64,000 bases of DNA from Thiocapsa imhoffii (GTDB taxonomy: Bacteria > Pseudomonadota > Gammaproteobacteria > Chromatiales > Chromatiaceae), in the NCBI RefSeq assembly GCF_016583985.1, contig NZ_NRSD01000007.1:62001-126000 (forward strand), in the 5' to 3' direction. Both the position numbers and the translations under genes were made by a program. Of the stretch, positions 1-9,165 are shown one piece after another. Each line of letters begins with the position of its first letter. Position 1 is the first letter of the stretch. Below the pieces are notes generated by a model, which was given only the letters and a program-made list of their open reading frames with translations, did not search any database and was not told the origin of the DNA.

Positions 1-1292
1 TCGCTGAGCGGATTCATCCATAAGGCCGGGATCAAGTGTTCCTCGCCAAAGAAGCTTCCATAGAGGATCCCGAAGAACATCGAGGAGAAGCCGGCTAAGA
101 GTCCGAAGGGCCAGAAGCGGCCCAGCTTATGACGCCACTGCCAGGCGGCAAAGACGATCACCGCTCCTTGGCCGAAGTCGCCAAACATGCTACCGAACAT
201 CAGGACGAAGGTGACGGCGAACAGTGGGGTTGGATCCACCTCTCCGTACTCGGGGACGCCATACTGTTTCACCAGCAACGCAAAGGGCGCGAGGAGCCAA
301 TGTTTTTCCGGGACCGTGGGGACCAGCGGTCGCTCCGCCGCACTTGGCCGGCGGACCCGCATCTCGAACGGATGCCGCAGGGCTTTCTCCAGACGGACCC
401 GCAGTCGGATCACCGAACGTGCCGGCACCCAGCCGGCCAGATGCGCGAGGTGCCCAGCGCTGCGGATGGACGGATCAAGTGTGACCAGCGGTTCGGTGAG
501 GATCAGGGTCTGGCGCGCATCGCGCAAGCGTGCAAGGAGCGGTGTCCCCCATTGCGCGATCCGTTTCTGGAGTTCGGCGCGGGCGCGCTCGATCTCTTGG
601 CGCTGCACCGCGAGGTCGTGTTGGAGGTCGGCCGGAGCGCGGTCGAGTTCGCGCGGGATCGGCAGATTCTGAAAGCCCGCGGCCTCGAGCACGGCGGACA
701 GTTCGCCCTGTTTGGTCTCGGTCGGTCCCACAATGACAACGTGGGCCTGCTCGCCCTCTTGCATGTAAACATGCAGGATGTGATCCGCAAGGCTGACGGC
801 GCCCTCCAATTGACGCAGATTTTCACGCGGCACCAGACCGACATAGAAATTCAGAAAACGCGTCTTGTTGCGCAAGAGGCCGAGGTCGATATTCAGGTGG
901 GCGAAATTGGCCAGCGCCGCCTGTTGTTCCCGGACCAGACGCTCTTGTTCGTCAAGTCGGTGCAGTTCCTCCTCGAACTCCGACGCCTCGTTCCAGATGA
1001 CACCGAGCCAGGCATTCAATGCCTCGAGTTCTGGGAGTTCGACCACCCGCACCTGCTCGGTGCCTCGTCGCGGGGTGATGGGGATCAGCTTGCGGATCTT
1101 CTCGAGCCGGGTATGGGCCTGGGTGTAGGCCTCGCGATAGGCCTGCCCGGGCGCGTCGACGAGTCGGGATTCCTGCGGCGGGCGCGGGTCCGGGTGGAAG
1201 CTCTCCAGGTCCGCGAGGGCAAGCGAGGCCTGCGGAAGATCCTCGGTCAGCACCAGGAGACGAACATGTTTCATCGGTGTCGAGCGCAACAT
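1..1292 (-). CDS. V-type ATP synthase subunit I, 5' part (cut by window edge)
   Basis: About 430 N-terminal codons of the membrane stator subunit of a prokaryotic V/A-type ATPase, which holds the proton or sodium channel against the peripheral stalk. Read on the minus strand, the frame is open to the left edge. The first ~300 residues are cytoplasmic and rich in charged helices. The membrane part begins near the edge with the family's Gly/Phe-rich segments (FGSMFGDFGQG, then FGSFFGEE). I chose ATG at 1292 because GAGG lies 7 bases upstream; an alternative ATG at 1274 has no such site. The gene follows the subunit C gene by 42 bases, as in known V-type operons, and the remaining subunits should lie beyond the left edge. 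Family is clear from sequence; the ion used cannot be told. Confidence 0.88.
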   Translation of the reverse strand, partial: MLRSTPMKHVRLLVLTEDLPQASLALADLESFHPDPRPPQESRLVDAPGQAYREAYTQAHTRLEKIRKLIPITPRRGTEQVRVVELPELEALNAWLGVIWNEASEFEEELHRLDEQERLVREQQAALANFAHLNIDLGLLRNKTRFLNFYVGLVPRENLRQLEGAVSLADHILHVYMQEGEQAHVVIVGPTETKQGELSAVLEAAGFQNLPIPRELDRAPADLQHDLAVQRQEIERARAELQKRIAQWGTPLLARLRDARQTLILTEPLVTLDPSIRSAGHLAHLAGWVPARSVIRLRVRLEKALRHPFEMRVRRPSAAERPLVPTVPEKHWLLAPFALLVKQYGVPEYGEVDPTPLFAVTFVLMFGSMFGDFGQGAVIVFAAWQWRHKLGRFWPFGLLAGFSSMFFGILYGSFFGEEHLIPALWMNPLS

Positions 1293-1334
1293 CTTTCAGC
1301 CTCGGTGGTGCGGATCAGGCAGCATGGGATCCCG

Positions 1335-2405
1335 TCAAGCGGCTCGTGAACCGGACCAGAGGCAACTCGGCTCGGCCAGTTCGACCGCGATCTCGATCGC
1401 GGCCTCTGGGAGGGCAAGGAGTTGGCCTTGAACCAAGGCAAACAGCAACAGGAGGTCGCGCTCACGGAGCATCAGATAGGCCAGTGCCCGCGCCACCGCC
1501 GAGTCGGTCCGGTTCAGCACCCAGAGCGCTTCTTGGGCGGCGTAACTGCCGATTCGCCGCTGGACCTCGACCAGGTTCGGGCTCTCGGACATGAGCCGGT
1601 CCAGTGGTCTGGGCAGGGCCGCGAGCACCCCCGCAAAGGTCTCCAGATTGACCAGATGGAACAGCCGTTCGCGGGTCAGCAGGCGCCTTGAGGGGACCAG
1701 GTGATAGAAGGTCTCGGATGCCGAGAGGAGGTAGGAGAAGCGAAATCGCAGCAACCACATCAGATTGATGCGATCGAGTTCCGCGCCGATCAGGCGTTTT
1801 AAGGGGTCGAGATGATGATCCTTGAAGGCCATGACCTGGCGCAGGAGACCCGCATAGTAGCGCTGATCGATGGCCGCCTCGAGGGCGAAGGGCTCCCGCT
1901 GCTTCTCATAGATCTCGCGCGCTTGTCGTGCGAGGGCGCGGTGTGATCCGCTCTCGAGTTGACGCAGCAGTTCGAGCACATTCTCGGCGCGAAACAAACC
2001 CGCCTTGGTTTCATCCGACAACCGCATCTGTTCGGGCAGTTCATAGAGATTGTCGAGGATCTCTTGTTGGTCGAGCGCGTAGAGTTTGCCGCGAATCAGG
2101 GTCTTAAGGTTGAAGAGTGCATATTTGCTGCCCCAGTCGAGCACCAGCGTGCGCTCGGCGGGGCTCATGGGCCGAACCAGGATCAGGAGTTCGGCCAGGA
2201 GGACCTGAATCAGGCTTTGCTCGACGGCACGGCTGCGCACGCGAATGGGCAGTTGCTCATCCAGGATCGCGTTCAGGCCAAAGCGTTCGGCCAAGGCCGG
2301 CAAGGGCAAACGCATGAGGGTGGCGATCTCGGATGATCGGAACAGGCGAGTCGCCATGACGGAGACACGCGTGTTCAGGTAGGCGTGGTCGGCTATCAGG
2401 GGCAT
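1335..2405 (-). CDS. V-type ATP synthase subunit C (AC39/V0D family)
   Basis: Central-stalk socket subunit that couples the rotating shaft to the membrane ring of a V/A-type ATPase. The 356-residue protein opens with the AYLNTRV segment typical of this family, is almost wholly helical and has no membrane spans. Length fits the family. The start at 2405 keeps that N-terminal segment. It sits between a small stalk subunit gene (70 bases upstream) and subunit I (downstream), an order usual for bacterial V-type operons transcribed from this strand. Identity rests on the N-terminal motif, overall character and neighbours. Confidence 0.8.
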   Translation of the reverse strand: MPLIADHAYLNTRVSVMATRLFRSSEIATLMRLPLPALAERFGLNAILDEQLPIRVRSRAVEQSLIQVLLAELLILVRPMSPAERTLVLDWGSKYALFNLKTLIRGKLYALDQQEILDNLYELPEQMRLSDETKAGLFRAENVLELLRQLESGSHRALARQAREIYEKQREPFALEAAIDQRYYAGLLRQVMAFKDHHLDPLKRLIGAELDRINLMWLLRFRFSYLLSASETFYHLVPSRRLLTRERLFHLVNLETFAGVLAALPRPLDRLMSESPNLVEVQRRIGSYAAQEALWVLNRTDSAVARALAYLMLRERDLLLLFALVQGQLLALPEAAIEIAVELAEPSCLWSGSRAA

Positions 2406-2475
2406 GAAGGGATCGCTGGCACCGGGAGCGGGTTGGCAGCGGCGGGCTCGTATTGGTTCACGCGCGCGTCGGGAT

Positions 2476-2793
2476 TCAGAGTTCAGGGTCGATCAGCACA
2501 TTGAAGGCGGCATCGAGTGCCTCACCCTCGCGGCGTTCCGCTTGATCGCGTAATTGCACGTGCCGTTCGTCATAACGCCGTCGTAATTCGGCGACATTCT
2601 GCTCGGCCCGCTCCTGGGCCTTCGCGATGAAGGCACGGTGCAGATCCGGGATGCGGGCGGTGAAACGTTCGTTTTCAGCCTTGGCATCGGCCATCGCCTT
2701 CTGAATGATCCGCTCCTGCTCCGCCTCTGCTTGCTGAGCGATGGTCTCAGCCCGCATCTCGGCTTCGAGCAGTCGTTGAAGGGTGTCATCCAT
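2476..2793 (-). CDS. V-type ATP synthase peripheral-stalk subunit (G/H-like)
   Basis: A 105-residue, highly charged Ala/Glu/Arg/Gln-rich helix with no predicted membrane part, as expected for the coiled-coil peripheral stalk subunit (called G or H) of V/A-type ATPases. The ATG at 2793 has GAGG six bases upstream. It is the first gene of the V-ATPase operon visible here, so the operon promoter should lie between 2794 and 3037. Assignment depends on composition and position ahead of subunits C and I; small coiled-coil proteins are poorly diagnostic on their own. Confidence 0.68.
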   Translation of the reverse strand: MDDTLQRLLEAEMRAETIAQQAEAEQERIIQKAMADAKAENERFTARIPDLHRAFIAKAQERAEQNVAELRRRYDERHVQLRDQAERREGEALDAAFNVLIDPEL

Positions 2794-3037
2794 GCGCGCG
2801 ACCTCAATCGGAACGCTTAACGGGAATATCAGCGGATTCTAACGAAACACGTCCGGGCAAGCGAGCCTTATCGCTGCGCCCCGATGCGGTCCTGCCTGGG
2901 TTCGATGCCTCTGCTGGACCGCTGCGCGGCGGGGCGGACCTGGGTTGGCTCGGAGGTCCGCGACAGCAGTCCGGATGCGGCCGTGGTAGCCAGGCTTGGC
3001 TTCTGCTGACGCGCACCGTACCGCACCGCGCACGCTC

Positions 3038-4636
3038 TCACGTGCCTTCCGTTCCTCCGCGCGGTCGCAAGCGCAGGCCACGTGGTACCACCCAGCGTTC
3101 GGCGAGCTCGAAAAACCACTGGAGGCCGAGCGCTAGGAGCGCGGCGGGGATCGCGCCTTGCATGATGAGTCCGGTATCGTCGAGGCGGATTCCGGTTAGG
3201 ATCGGTTGACCATAGCCGCCCGCGCCGATGAGTGCGGCCACCGTCGCCGTGCCGACATTGAGGACCGCCGAGGTCTTGATGCCGGCGAGGATGGTGTTGG
3301 CGGCGAGTGGCAGTTCCACCAGCCGCAGTCGTGCACCCCGAGTGAGCCCAAGCACGTCCGCTGACTCCCGCATCGGTGTCGGGATATCCATTAAACCAGC
3401 ATGGGTGTTGCGGACGATCGGCAGCAGGCTGTAGAGAAAGAGGGCCACCACCGTTGGCCACCAGCCGATCCCAAGCCACGGGATCAGGAACACGAACAAG
3501 GCGAGGGATGGAATGGTCTGGATCATGCCCGTGATCCCCAACACCAGATGGCCGAGCTTGGGATGGCTGGCGGCCGCCACGCCCAGTGGGACGGCGACGA
3601 GGATCGCGGCGATCAGCGAGACGCTGACCATCCCGAGGTGCTCGAGCGTGCGTTGCCACAAGCGGTGCCAGAAGCCACTGTGGCTGATCGCGACCGAAAC
3701 CCCCAAGCGATCGTCCAGGAAGGTCGCGGCGACCGCCTGCTCGGAGGCGCCCGCGAGCTTCACGGCGCCGTTCATCCGCGCCATCGTCGCTTCGTCGATT
3801 GTCCCTTCAAGGCCACGAAAAGCGGCGATGACCGCCGGGGCCAGGGTGTCCAATTCCTCCCGATAGAGGAGCATGGCCTGGTAGTCCTCGAAGTAACCCA
3901 AGTCGTCCTCGAGCATCCGCAGATCGTATTGGGCGATCTCGGCGTCCGTGGTGTAGACCACGGTGACATCGAGATGCCCGGCGCCGATGCCGCGATATAC
4001 CAGGTCATGATCGAGACCCTGTACCCGGGTGTGCGGCAGGCCATAGCTGCGTCGCAACCCGGGCCAGCCGTCGGCTCGATCGAGAAATTCGCTACTGAAG
4101 CCCAGTCGCAGGTCCGGATGCGCGCGCAGATCGGAGATCCGTCTCAGCTCGAGCCGCTCGGCCAAGGCCGCCGGCACGGCGATGGCGTAGGTGTTCTGGA
4201 ATCCGAGCGAGTCGGTCGCGCGCACCCCATGGGCAGCCAGTGCCGCCTCCAGATCCGCTGGTGACTCGATCCTGGTGGTTGCGAGGATCTCGCGGATCAG
4301 GGTTCCGCTGTACTCAGGATAGACATCAATCTCACCGCTCAGGAGCGCCCCCCAGAGAATCCGGGTGCCTCCGAGTTCGGCGCGATGACGCGCTGGGTGG
4401 CCCGCGTCGAGCGCGAGCAACCGGAGGGTTTCACCGAGGATCACGGATTCGGTGAATTTTTTCGAGCCGATGGTGATGGGTCGCGCGCCGGACTCCTCGG
4501 CGAGCACCGCGCTCACGCACCCGAGCAGGGTCAGGACGCAGCAGAGGAGTCCCAGATGGAATGGGAGTAGGCGCGACGGCAGGCGACGCCGCGCGGTTGC
4601 GCGCGATGAGGTCAGTGTCCTGGTATCGGGGCTCAT
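3038..4636 (-). CDS. Osmoprotectant/glycine betaine ABC transporter, fused substrate-binding and permease protein
   Basis: 532 residues in two parts. After an N-terminal hydrophobic signal-like segment (about 22-46) comes an OpuAC/OsmX-type binding domain (about 50-310) with the opening ITIGSKKFTES, characteristic of quaternary-amine binding proteins. The C-terminal part (about 330-520) is a BPD-type permease with several membrane segments and an EAA-like loop (RESADVLGLTRGARL). Such fusions of binding protein and channel are known in the OpuA/OsmXV group; here the binding domain comes first. It overlaps the upstream ATPase gene by four bases (ATGA), so the two are translationally coupled. 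Likely role: uptake of glycine betaine, choline or a related compatible solute; the exact ligand is not readable. Confidence 0.87.
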   Translation of the reverse strand: MSPDTRTLTSSRATARRRLPSRLLPFHLGLLCCVLTLLGCVSAVLAEESGARPITIGSKKFTESVILGETLRLLALDAGHPARHRAELGGTRILWGALLSGEIDVYPEYSGTLIREILATTRIESPADLEAALAAHGVRATDSLGFQNTYAIAVPAALAERLELRRISDLRAHPDLRLGFSSEFLDRADGWPGLRRSYGLPHTRVQGLDHDLVYRGIGAGHLDVTVVYTTDAEIAQYDLRMLEDDLGYFEDYQAMLLYREELDTLAPAVIAAFRGLEGTIDEATMARMNGAVKLAGASEQAVAATFLDDRLGVSVAISHSGFWHRLWQRTLEHLGMVSVSLIAAILVAVPLGVAAASHPKLGHLVLGITGMIQTIPSLALFVFLIPWLGIGWWPTVVALFLYSLLPIVRNTHAGLMDIPTPMRESADVLGLTRGARLRLVELPLAANTILAGIKTSAVLNVGTATVAALIGAGGYGQPILTGIRLDDTGLIMQGAIPAALLALGLQWFFELAERWVVPRGLRLRPRGGTEGT

Positions 4637-5385
4637 GCGGGCAGCCCCAGGAGCAGGCGTTGTGGCTCCCGTTGCGCGGCGACGAACTGCGCGACAAAGT
4701 CCTCGGCGGGGGCATCGAGCAGCGTGCGGGGCGGACCCTGTTGCACGATTTGCCCCGCGCGTAGCAGCACCAGTCGGTGACCAAAGAAGACCGCCTCGGC
4801 GAGATCATGCGTCACCAACAGCACCGTTTGTCCCAGGCGGGCGAAGATTGCCTTGAGTTCGCGTTGCAGTTCGAAGCGGATCATAGGATCGAGGGCCCCG
4901 AGCGGTTCGTCGAGCAACAATAAATCTGGATCCAACATGAGTGCGCGCATCAGGGCGACCCGTTGGCGTTGGCCACCGGAGAGTTCAATCGGGTAGCGGT
5001 CCAGCATCCGCTCGGGGAGATGCACGAGTTCGGCGAGTTCGGCCAGACGTTGCTTACGCCGTGCCGTTGGCCAATGCAGTTCGCGCGCCATCAGGGTCAC
5101 ATTGTCGCGCACGCTCAGATGCGGAAAGAGGCCACCGTCCTGGATCATATAGCCCATACGCAAGCGGGCCGCGCGCAGGTGGTGATGATCCAGGGTGGCA
5201 CCCTCGAACCGGACCGCGCCCCGCTCGGGCTGGATCAAACCCGCGGCCAGCCGCAGTAAGGTGGACTTGCCACAGCCGCTCGGGCCGATCAACACCGTCG
5301 TCTCCGCCTCCGCAACCTCAAGATCGACGCCCGCTAGGGCCACCGCCTCGGCATAGGTCTTGTGGACGCCCTCGAATCTCAGCAC
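4633..5385 (-). CDS. Osmoprotectant ABC transporter ATP-binding protein
   Basis: 250-residue ABC ATPase energising the fused permease encoded just downstream. Walker A is GPSGCGKST, the signature is LSGGQRQRVALMRAL and Walker B is LLLLDEPLGALDP, followed by the switch histidine in THD. I chose the GTG at 5385 (VLRFEGVHKTY) because GGGAGGAG lies six bases upstream and the family starts here; the longer open frame upstream, to 5649, has a Ser/Arg-rich translation unlike this family. There is no C-terminal CBS pair, unlike ProV/OpuAA, which fits the OsmV-like short type. Stop and next start overlap as ATGA. Confidence 0.88.
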   Translation of the reverse strand: MLRFEGVHKTYAEAVALAGVDLEVAEAETTVLIGPSGCGKSTLLRLAAGLIQPERGAVRFEGATLDHHHLRAARLRMGYMIQDGGLFPHLSVRDNVTLMARELHWPTARRKQRLAELAELVHLPERMLDRYPIELSGGQRQRVALMRALMLDPDLLLLDEPLGALDPMIRFELQRELKAIFARLGQTVLLVTHDLAEAVFFGHRLVLLRAGQIVQQGPPRTLLDAPAEDFVAQFVAAQREPQRLLLGLPA

Positions 5386-5518
5386 GAACTTCTCCTCCCG
5401 CAGCGGCTTGATGGAATCAGATCGAGCGCGTGGGTGCCTGCGATGCGCGCGGCGCCCACGCGGGGTGACCGGGTGCCTTGGCGAATGATCGAGGTCCTGG
5501 CCTGGGATCACGCGCCCT

Positions 5519-5920
5519 TCAGCAGCCGGAGACACAAACCTGGGTGGACTCGACGAGACCGCCGCAGTTCTGATAACACTGGTTGTAGTCGGAATCGCAG
5601 CGATCCGTATTCGCGCTGACACGGCAGGCGTCGCGGTTGGTGCAGGCATTGCGTTCCGCGTCGCTCTTGGCCGTGGCTAAGCAGGTGGCATAGCGCAGGG
5701 TCGCGGTCTGTTGGCAGACGGCGCGCTCCTGCGCCGCGCGATTCTCCATCGTGGCGCGGCACAACTCGCGGATCGCCGCGCATTGGGTGATGCACTGTCG
5801 ACCGTTTGCATCGGTCGGTGGCTGGTAACTGTATTGGGTCCGGTAGACCGGGCCACAACCCAATAGGGCCGTGCTTGTCAGGATCCAGGCGAAGACGACG
5901 AGGGAAGGTCGGTTCAACAT
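5519..5920 (-). CDS. Cysteine-rich lipoprotein, unrecognised
   Basis: 133 residues starting at ATG 5920 with a short lipoprotein signal ending in the lipobox LLGC. The mature part is small and has about twelve further cysteines, many in spaced pairs (for example CITQC and CYQNC), suggesting a disulfide-stabilised envelope protein. The cysteine spacing does not form CxxCH heme sites. It is divergently oriented from the molybdopterin oxidoreductase and separated from it by about 150 bases, so the two may share a control region. I do not recognise the family. Confidence 0.65.
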   Translation of the reverse strand: MLNRPSLVVFAWILTSTALLGCGPVYRTQYSYQPPTDANGRQCITQCAAIRELCRATMENRAAQERAVCQQTATLRYATCLATAKSDAERNACTNRDACRVSANTDRCDSDYNQCYQNCGGLVESTQVCVSGC

Positions 5921-6074
5921 GTGACGGCGGTCCTTGATGTGGAGACCAGAGGAATGGACTTGGAGGTTGATACCATGGAGGCGAGCCTGCGCGTGACAGA
6001 GTTGGCTTGAATTCACCGCGCTGAAAGCGCATTGAGACACCATCGCAGCGGATGACCACGAACGGGATCAAGGC

Positions 6075-8210
6075 ATGACTTGGAAAACCAGTACCTGTTA
6101 CGAATGTGATGCAAATTGCGCCATTCAGGTCGAGCTCGACACAACCGGCGAGCCGGTCCGGGTGACCGGTCCGGACTGCCCACGTTGTTATGCGCAATTG
6201 GATCGGCGCAACCATCCCGATCGCATTCTCCACCCGCTCAAGCGGGTCGGCGCACGCGGCAGTGGCCAGTTCGAACCCGTGAGCTGGGACGAGGCCCTCG
6301 ACAGCATCGCGACGCGTCTCAACGCCGTGAAGGCCGAACATGGCGCACCGGCCGTGGCCTTCTTTGCCGGCTACACCAAAGAGGCGCGCCCGCAGCTGCA
6401 ACGACTCGCCCATGCCTTCGGCTCACCAAACTATCTCACCGAGAGCGGTTGCTGCTTCTCCGCCACCATGGTTGCCGAAAAGGTCACCTTCGGCTACAAG
6501 ATCAAGACGACCTCCACGGTGGTGTCGCCGAAGACGCGCTGCCATCTGATCTGGTCGACCAATCCACGCGGGTCCATCCCACCCTTCGATACCCACCTCC
6601 TGGTGACACGCCGTCCTGGTCGAACCCTGATTGTGGTCGATCCTCGCCGCACCCCATTGGCCGAGGAGGCCGATGTGCATCTGGCGATCCGCCCCGGCAC
6701 CGATGGCGCATTGGCCCTCGGATTCCATCATTTGATCTTCGCCAATGGTTGGCAGGACCAAGCCTTTCTCGATGAGTGGGGCAACGGGGTGGCGGCGTTT
6801 CGAGACTATGTCGCCGCGTTTACGCCGGCGCGGGTCGCGGCAATCTGCGGCGTGCCCGAGGCGGATCTTCGCCGCGCCGCGGAGTTATTCGCGACCACCC
6901 CACCCGCGCAGATCACGCTCTCGCCGACCGCGACGGTCCAGCACACCAATGGGTTCCAGAACCATCGCGCGGTGATCCTGCTCTCCGCCGTCACCGGTAA
7001 TCTCGATCGCGAGGGTGGCAATCGCTTCTTCAACGACAAGGTGACCCCGAAGCCGATCGAACTCTTCGATCACTGTCGCAATCATCTGCCCCCGCGCATC
7101 GGCGACGAGGTCTACCCCATTTGGACGCGCTATTGGCCCGCCGCGCAGAGCATGCTGATGCCTGATTGCATCCTCGAGGGCAAACCGCAACGCATCCGCG
7201 CCCTGCTGGCGATGGGGATCAACACCGCCATGTGGCCGAATTCCAAGCGCATGGAACAGGCGCTTGGCGCGCTCGACTTCTTCGTGGCCACCGACTTCTT
7301 CCATAACCCGGCCACCCGCATGGCCGATTTCGTGCTGCCAGCGGCAACCAGCCTGGAGCGCCCGGCACTGATCGCCTATCCCGGCTGCGCCTATCAAGGG
7401 GAGTTGCGTTATCGCCGCCCCGTCGTCGCGCCGAAGGGCGAGGCCCGTCCCGACGGGGCGATCTTCCTGGAACTTGGGGTCCGGCTCGGGATGGGCGAGC
7501 AATTCTGGAATGGCGATTTAGAGGCCTCCTGGGCCGAGGCGGCGGAGGGCATCCCGGAGGAGATTCGCCAAGAGGTCTACGATAATCCGGACGGCGTGGT
7601 CGTCTACGCCGAGGCGATCGAGGACCTCGTCGAACACGGCTATCTGGACGCCGACCGTCTTTACCGTCTGCGCGGATTCCGTACCCGCACCGGGAAGGTC
7701 GAATTCGACTCGGTGGAACTGCGCGAGGCGGGACACGACGGGCTGCCCATCTATCGCGAGCCACCAGAGAGCCCCGTCTCGACACCCGAGTTGGCCCGCG
7801 ACTTCCCGCTGGTGCTCACCAGCGGCGCTCGCACCAAGTTCGATACGCACTCGCAGCACAACTATATCGAGCGGATGCGCCGCGCCATCCCCAATCCGCT
7901 CGTCGAGATCCATCCCGAGGACGCCGCACCGCGCGCGATCGCTGACGGCGACCCCGTCATGGTGCGCTCTCCGCGCGGTGCCGTGCGGTTCGTCGCGAAG
8001 GTGACGGATCGGATCAAACCGGGCGTGGTTCATTGCACGCACGGTCGCAACGACGCGAACGTGAACGAACTCACCGATGATCGTCATCTCGACCCGATCA
8101 GCGGTTTTCCGCCCTTCAAATCCCTGTTATGTCAGGTCGAGCGTCTGGACGAGGATGATCGCACGCAGGTTCTGGGTCAGACGCGCGCGCGCTCGCGTGT
8201 CGCGGCCTAA
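6075..8210 (+). CDS. Molybdopterin oxidoreductase, [4Fe-4S]-containing, cytoplasmic (DMSO reductase superfamily)
   Basis: 711-residue catalytic subunit of the DMSO-reductase superfamily. The N-terminus carries a cysteine cluster (CYECDANC, then CPRC) suited to a [4Fe-4S] centre, followed by the usual Pro/Leu-rich domain, cofactor-binding domains and a C-terminal molydopterin dinucleotide-binding domain (LVLTSGARTKF, later IHPEDAAPRAI). There is no twin-arginine signal, so the enzyme should act in the cytoplasm. No electron-transfer or membrane subunit lies beside it; the next gene is an unknown 279-residue protein. The region around residue 125 (SGCCFSA) may hold the Mo ligand. Substrate is not assignable; formate-, thiosulfate- or polysulfide-type chemistry are all possible. 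Confidence 0.82.
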   Translation: MTWKTSTCYECDANCAIQVELDTTGEPVRVTGPDCPRCYAQLDRRNHPDRILHPLKRVGARGSGQFEPVSWDEALDSIATRLNAVKAEHGAPAVAFFAGYTKEARPQLQRLAHAFGSPNYLTESGCCFSATMVAEKVTFGYKIKTTSTVVSPKTRCHLIWSTNPRGSIPPFDTHLLVTRRPGRTLIVVDPRRTPLAEEADVHLAIRPGTDGALALGFHHLIFANGWQDQAFLDEWGNGVAAFRDYVAAFTPARVAAICGVPEADLRRAAELFATTPPAQITLSPTATVQHTNGFQNHRAVILLSAVTGNLDREGGNRFFNDKVTPKPIELFDHCRNHLPPRIGDEVYPIWTRYWPAAQSMLMPDCILEGKPQRIRALLAMGINTAMWPNSKRMEQALGALDFFVATDFFHNPATRMADFVLPAATSLERPALIAYPGCAYQGELRYRRPVVAPKGEARPDGAIFLELGVRLGMGEQFWNGDLEASWAEAAEGIPEEIRQEVYDNPDGVVVYAEAIEDLVEHGYLDADRLYRLRGFRTRTGKVEFDSVELREAGHDGLPIYREPPESPVSTPELARDFPLVLTSGARTKFDTHSQHNYIERMRRAIPNPLVEIHPEDAAPRAIADGDPVMVRSPRGAVRFVAKVTDRIKPGVVHCTHGRNDANVNELTDDRHLDPISGFPPFKSLLCQVERLDEDDRTQVLGQTRARSRVAA

Positions 8211-8285
8211 AACGGACCGGATTGCCACGACTCGCGCGCCGACTCGCGCGCGCACCCTCAATCCGCACTCCAGAGGAGACCGCGC

Positions 8286-9125
8286 ATGCCCTTCATTGGT
8301 GTAAGACCCGGACGTGAGGCGCTCTTTCAGCCGCAGCCACGGACAGCGGTAGCGGTCAACGACGCCGCCGCCTGGCGTCTCAATCCGCGTCACCGAAACG
8401 TCTACGACAAGCTCGCCCTGGCCTTGAGTGCCGGATTGCGCGCGGCCCCCTGCGGAGTCGATCCCCGTGATCTGGGGATCGATCCGGGGGCATCCGTCTT
8501 CGTGAAACCCATCGTCAATCTGGCCGGCATGGCGCTCAATGCGCGTGCTGTCCCCGCCGATGCCGTCCCGTCCGAGCCGGGTTGCTTCTGGTGTGAGCAC
8601 CTCACCGGCCCCCATACCAGCAGCGACTGTCTGGTCCGCGACGGCGAACCCATCTGGTTCGCCCACACCCGTGGGGCGGATGAGAAGGATCAGGAGCGTC
8701 CTCTCTATTGGGAGGTCGGCGCGGATCTCACCGCGCTCGAGCCCGCGATCACCGACTGGGTGCGTCGCCATCTGGCGGGCTACACCGGGCTGTGCAATCT
8801 GGAGATGATCGGCGGGAAGCCGATCGAGGGCCATCTGCGCGGCTCCAATGGCTTCTTCGATTTTTACGGTCCCGGCTTCATTCCCGCGTGGGTGGCCCTC
8901 GTCGACGGTGATCAGGGCGCACCCCCCCCACCGATTCCAGGTGGCTATGTGCTGTCTGTCTTCGGTGAGGCCGCAATCAGCTCGGAGCAGTGCGTGCGTG
9001 CGGCGGCCCGTGGCGTGCGCGTGGAACTCGACCCCTTCACCTCGGGTCGTGCGGCCGTTCTGCGCTGCACCGACAAGGCGGTTGGTCTGGCGGTCTTGCA
9101 TGAGCTTGCGGGGCATACCGTATGA
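8286..9125 (+). CDS. Unrecognised protein downstream of molybdopterin oxidoreductase
   Basis: 279 residues, soluble, no signal peptide or membrane span. The start ATG follows GAGGAGA by a suitable distance. A segment near residue 175 (NLEMIGGKPIEGHLRG) recalls the C-terminal core of ATP-grasp enzymes, where Glu and Asn residues bind metal-ATP, and the following FYGPGF/PAW loop would fit, but this is a weak resemblance. It lies 75 bases behind the oxidoreductase gene on the same strand and is probably co-transcribed. Function unknown. Confidence 0.6.
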   Translation: MPFIGVRPGREALFQPQPRTAVAVNDAAAWRLNPRHRNVYDKLALALSAGLRAAPCGVDPRDLGIDPGASVFVKPIVNLAGMALNARAVPADAVPSEPGCFWCEHLTGPHTSSDCLVRDGEPIWFAHTRGADEKDQERPLYWEVGADLTALEPAITDWVRRHLAGYTGLCNLEMIGGKPIEGHLRGSNGFFDFYGPGFIPAWVALVDGDQGAPPPPIPGGYVLSVFGEAAISSEQCVRAAARGVRVELDPFTSGRAAVLRCTDKAVGLAVLHELAGHTV

Positions 9126-9165
9126 GCCGCTCGGTGTCCCGCGGTCGACGTGCGGGCCAACGCCA

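Noticed and set aside
129..1349. Plus-strand 406-residue open frame
   Set aside because: It is antisense to V-ATPase subunit I, whose minus-strand frame is open through the window edge and carries clear family motifs.
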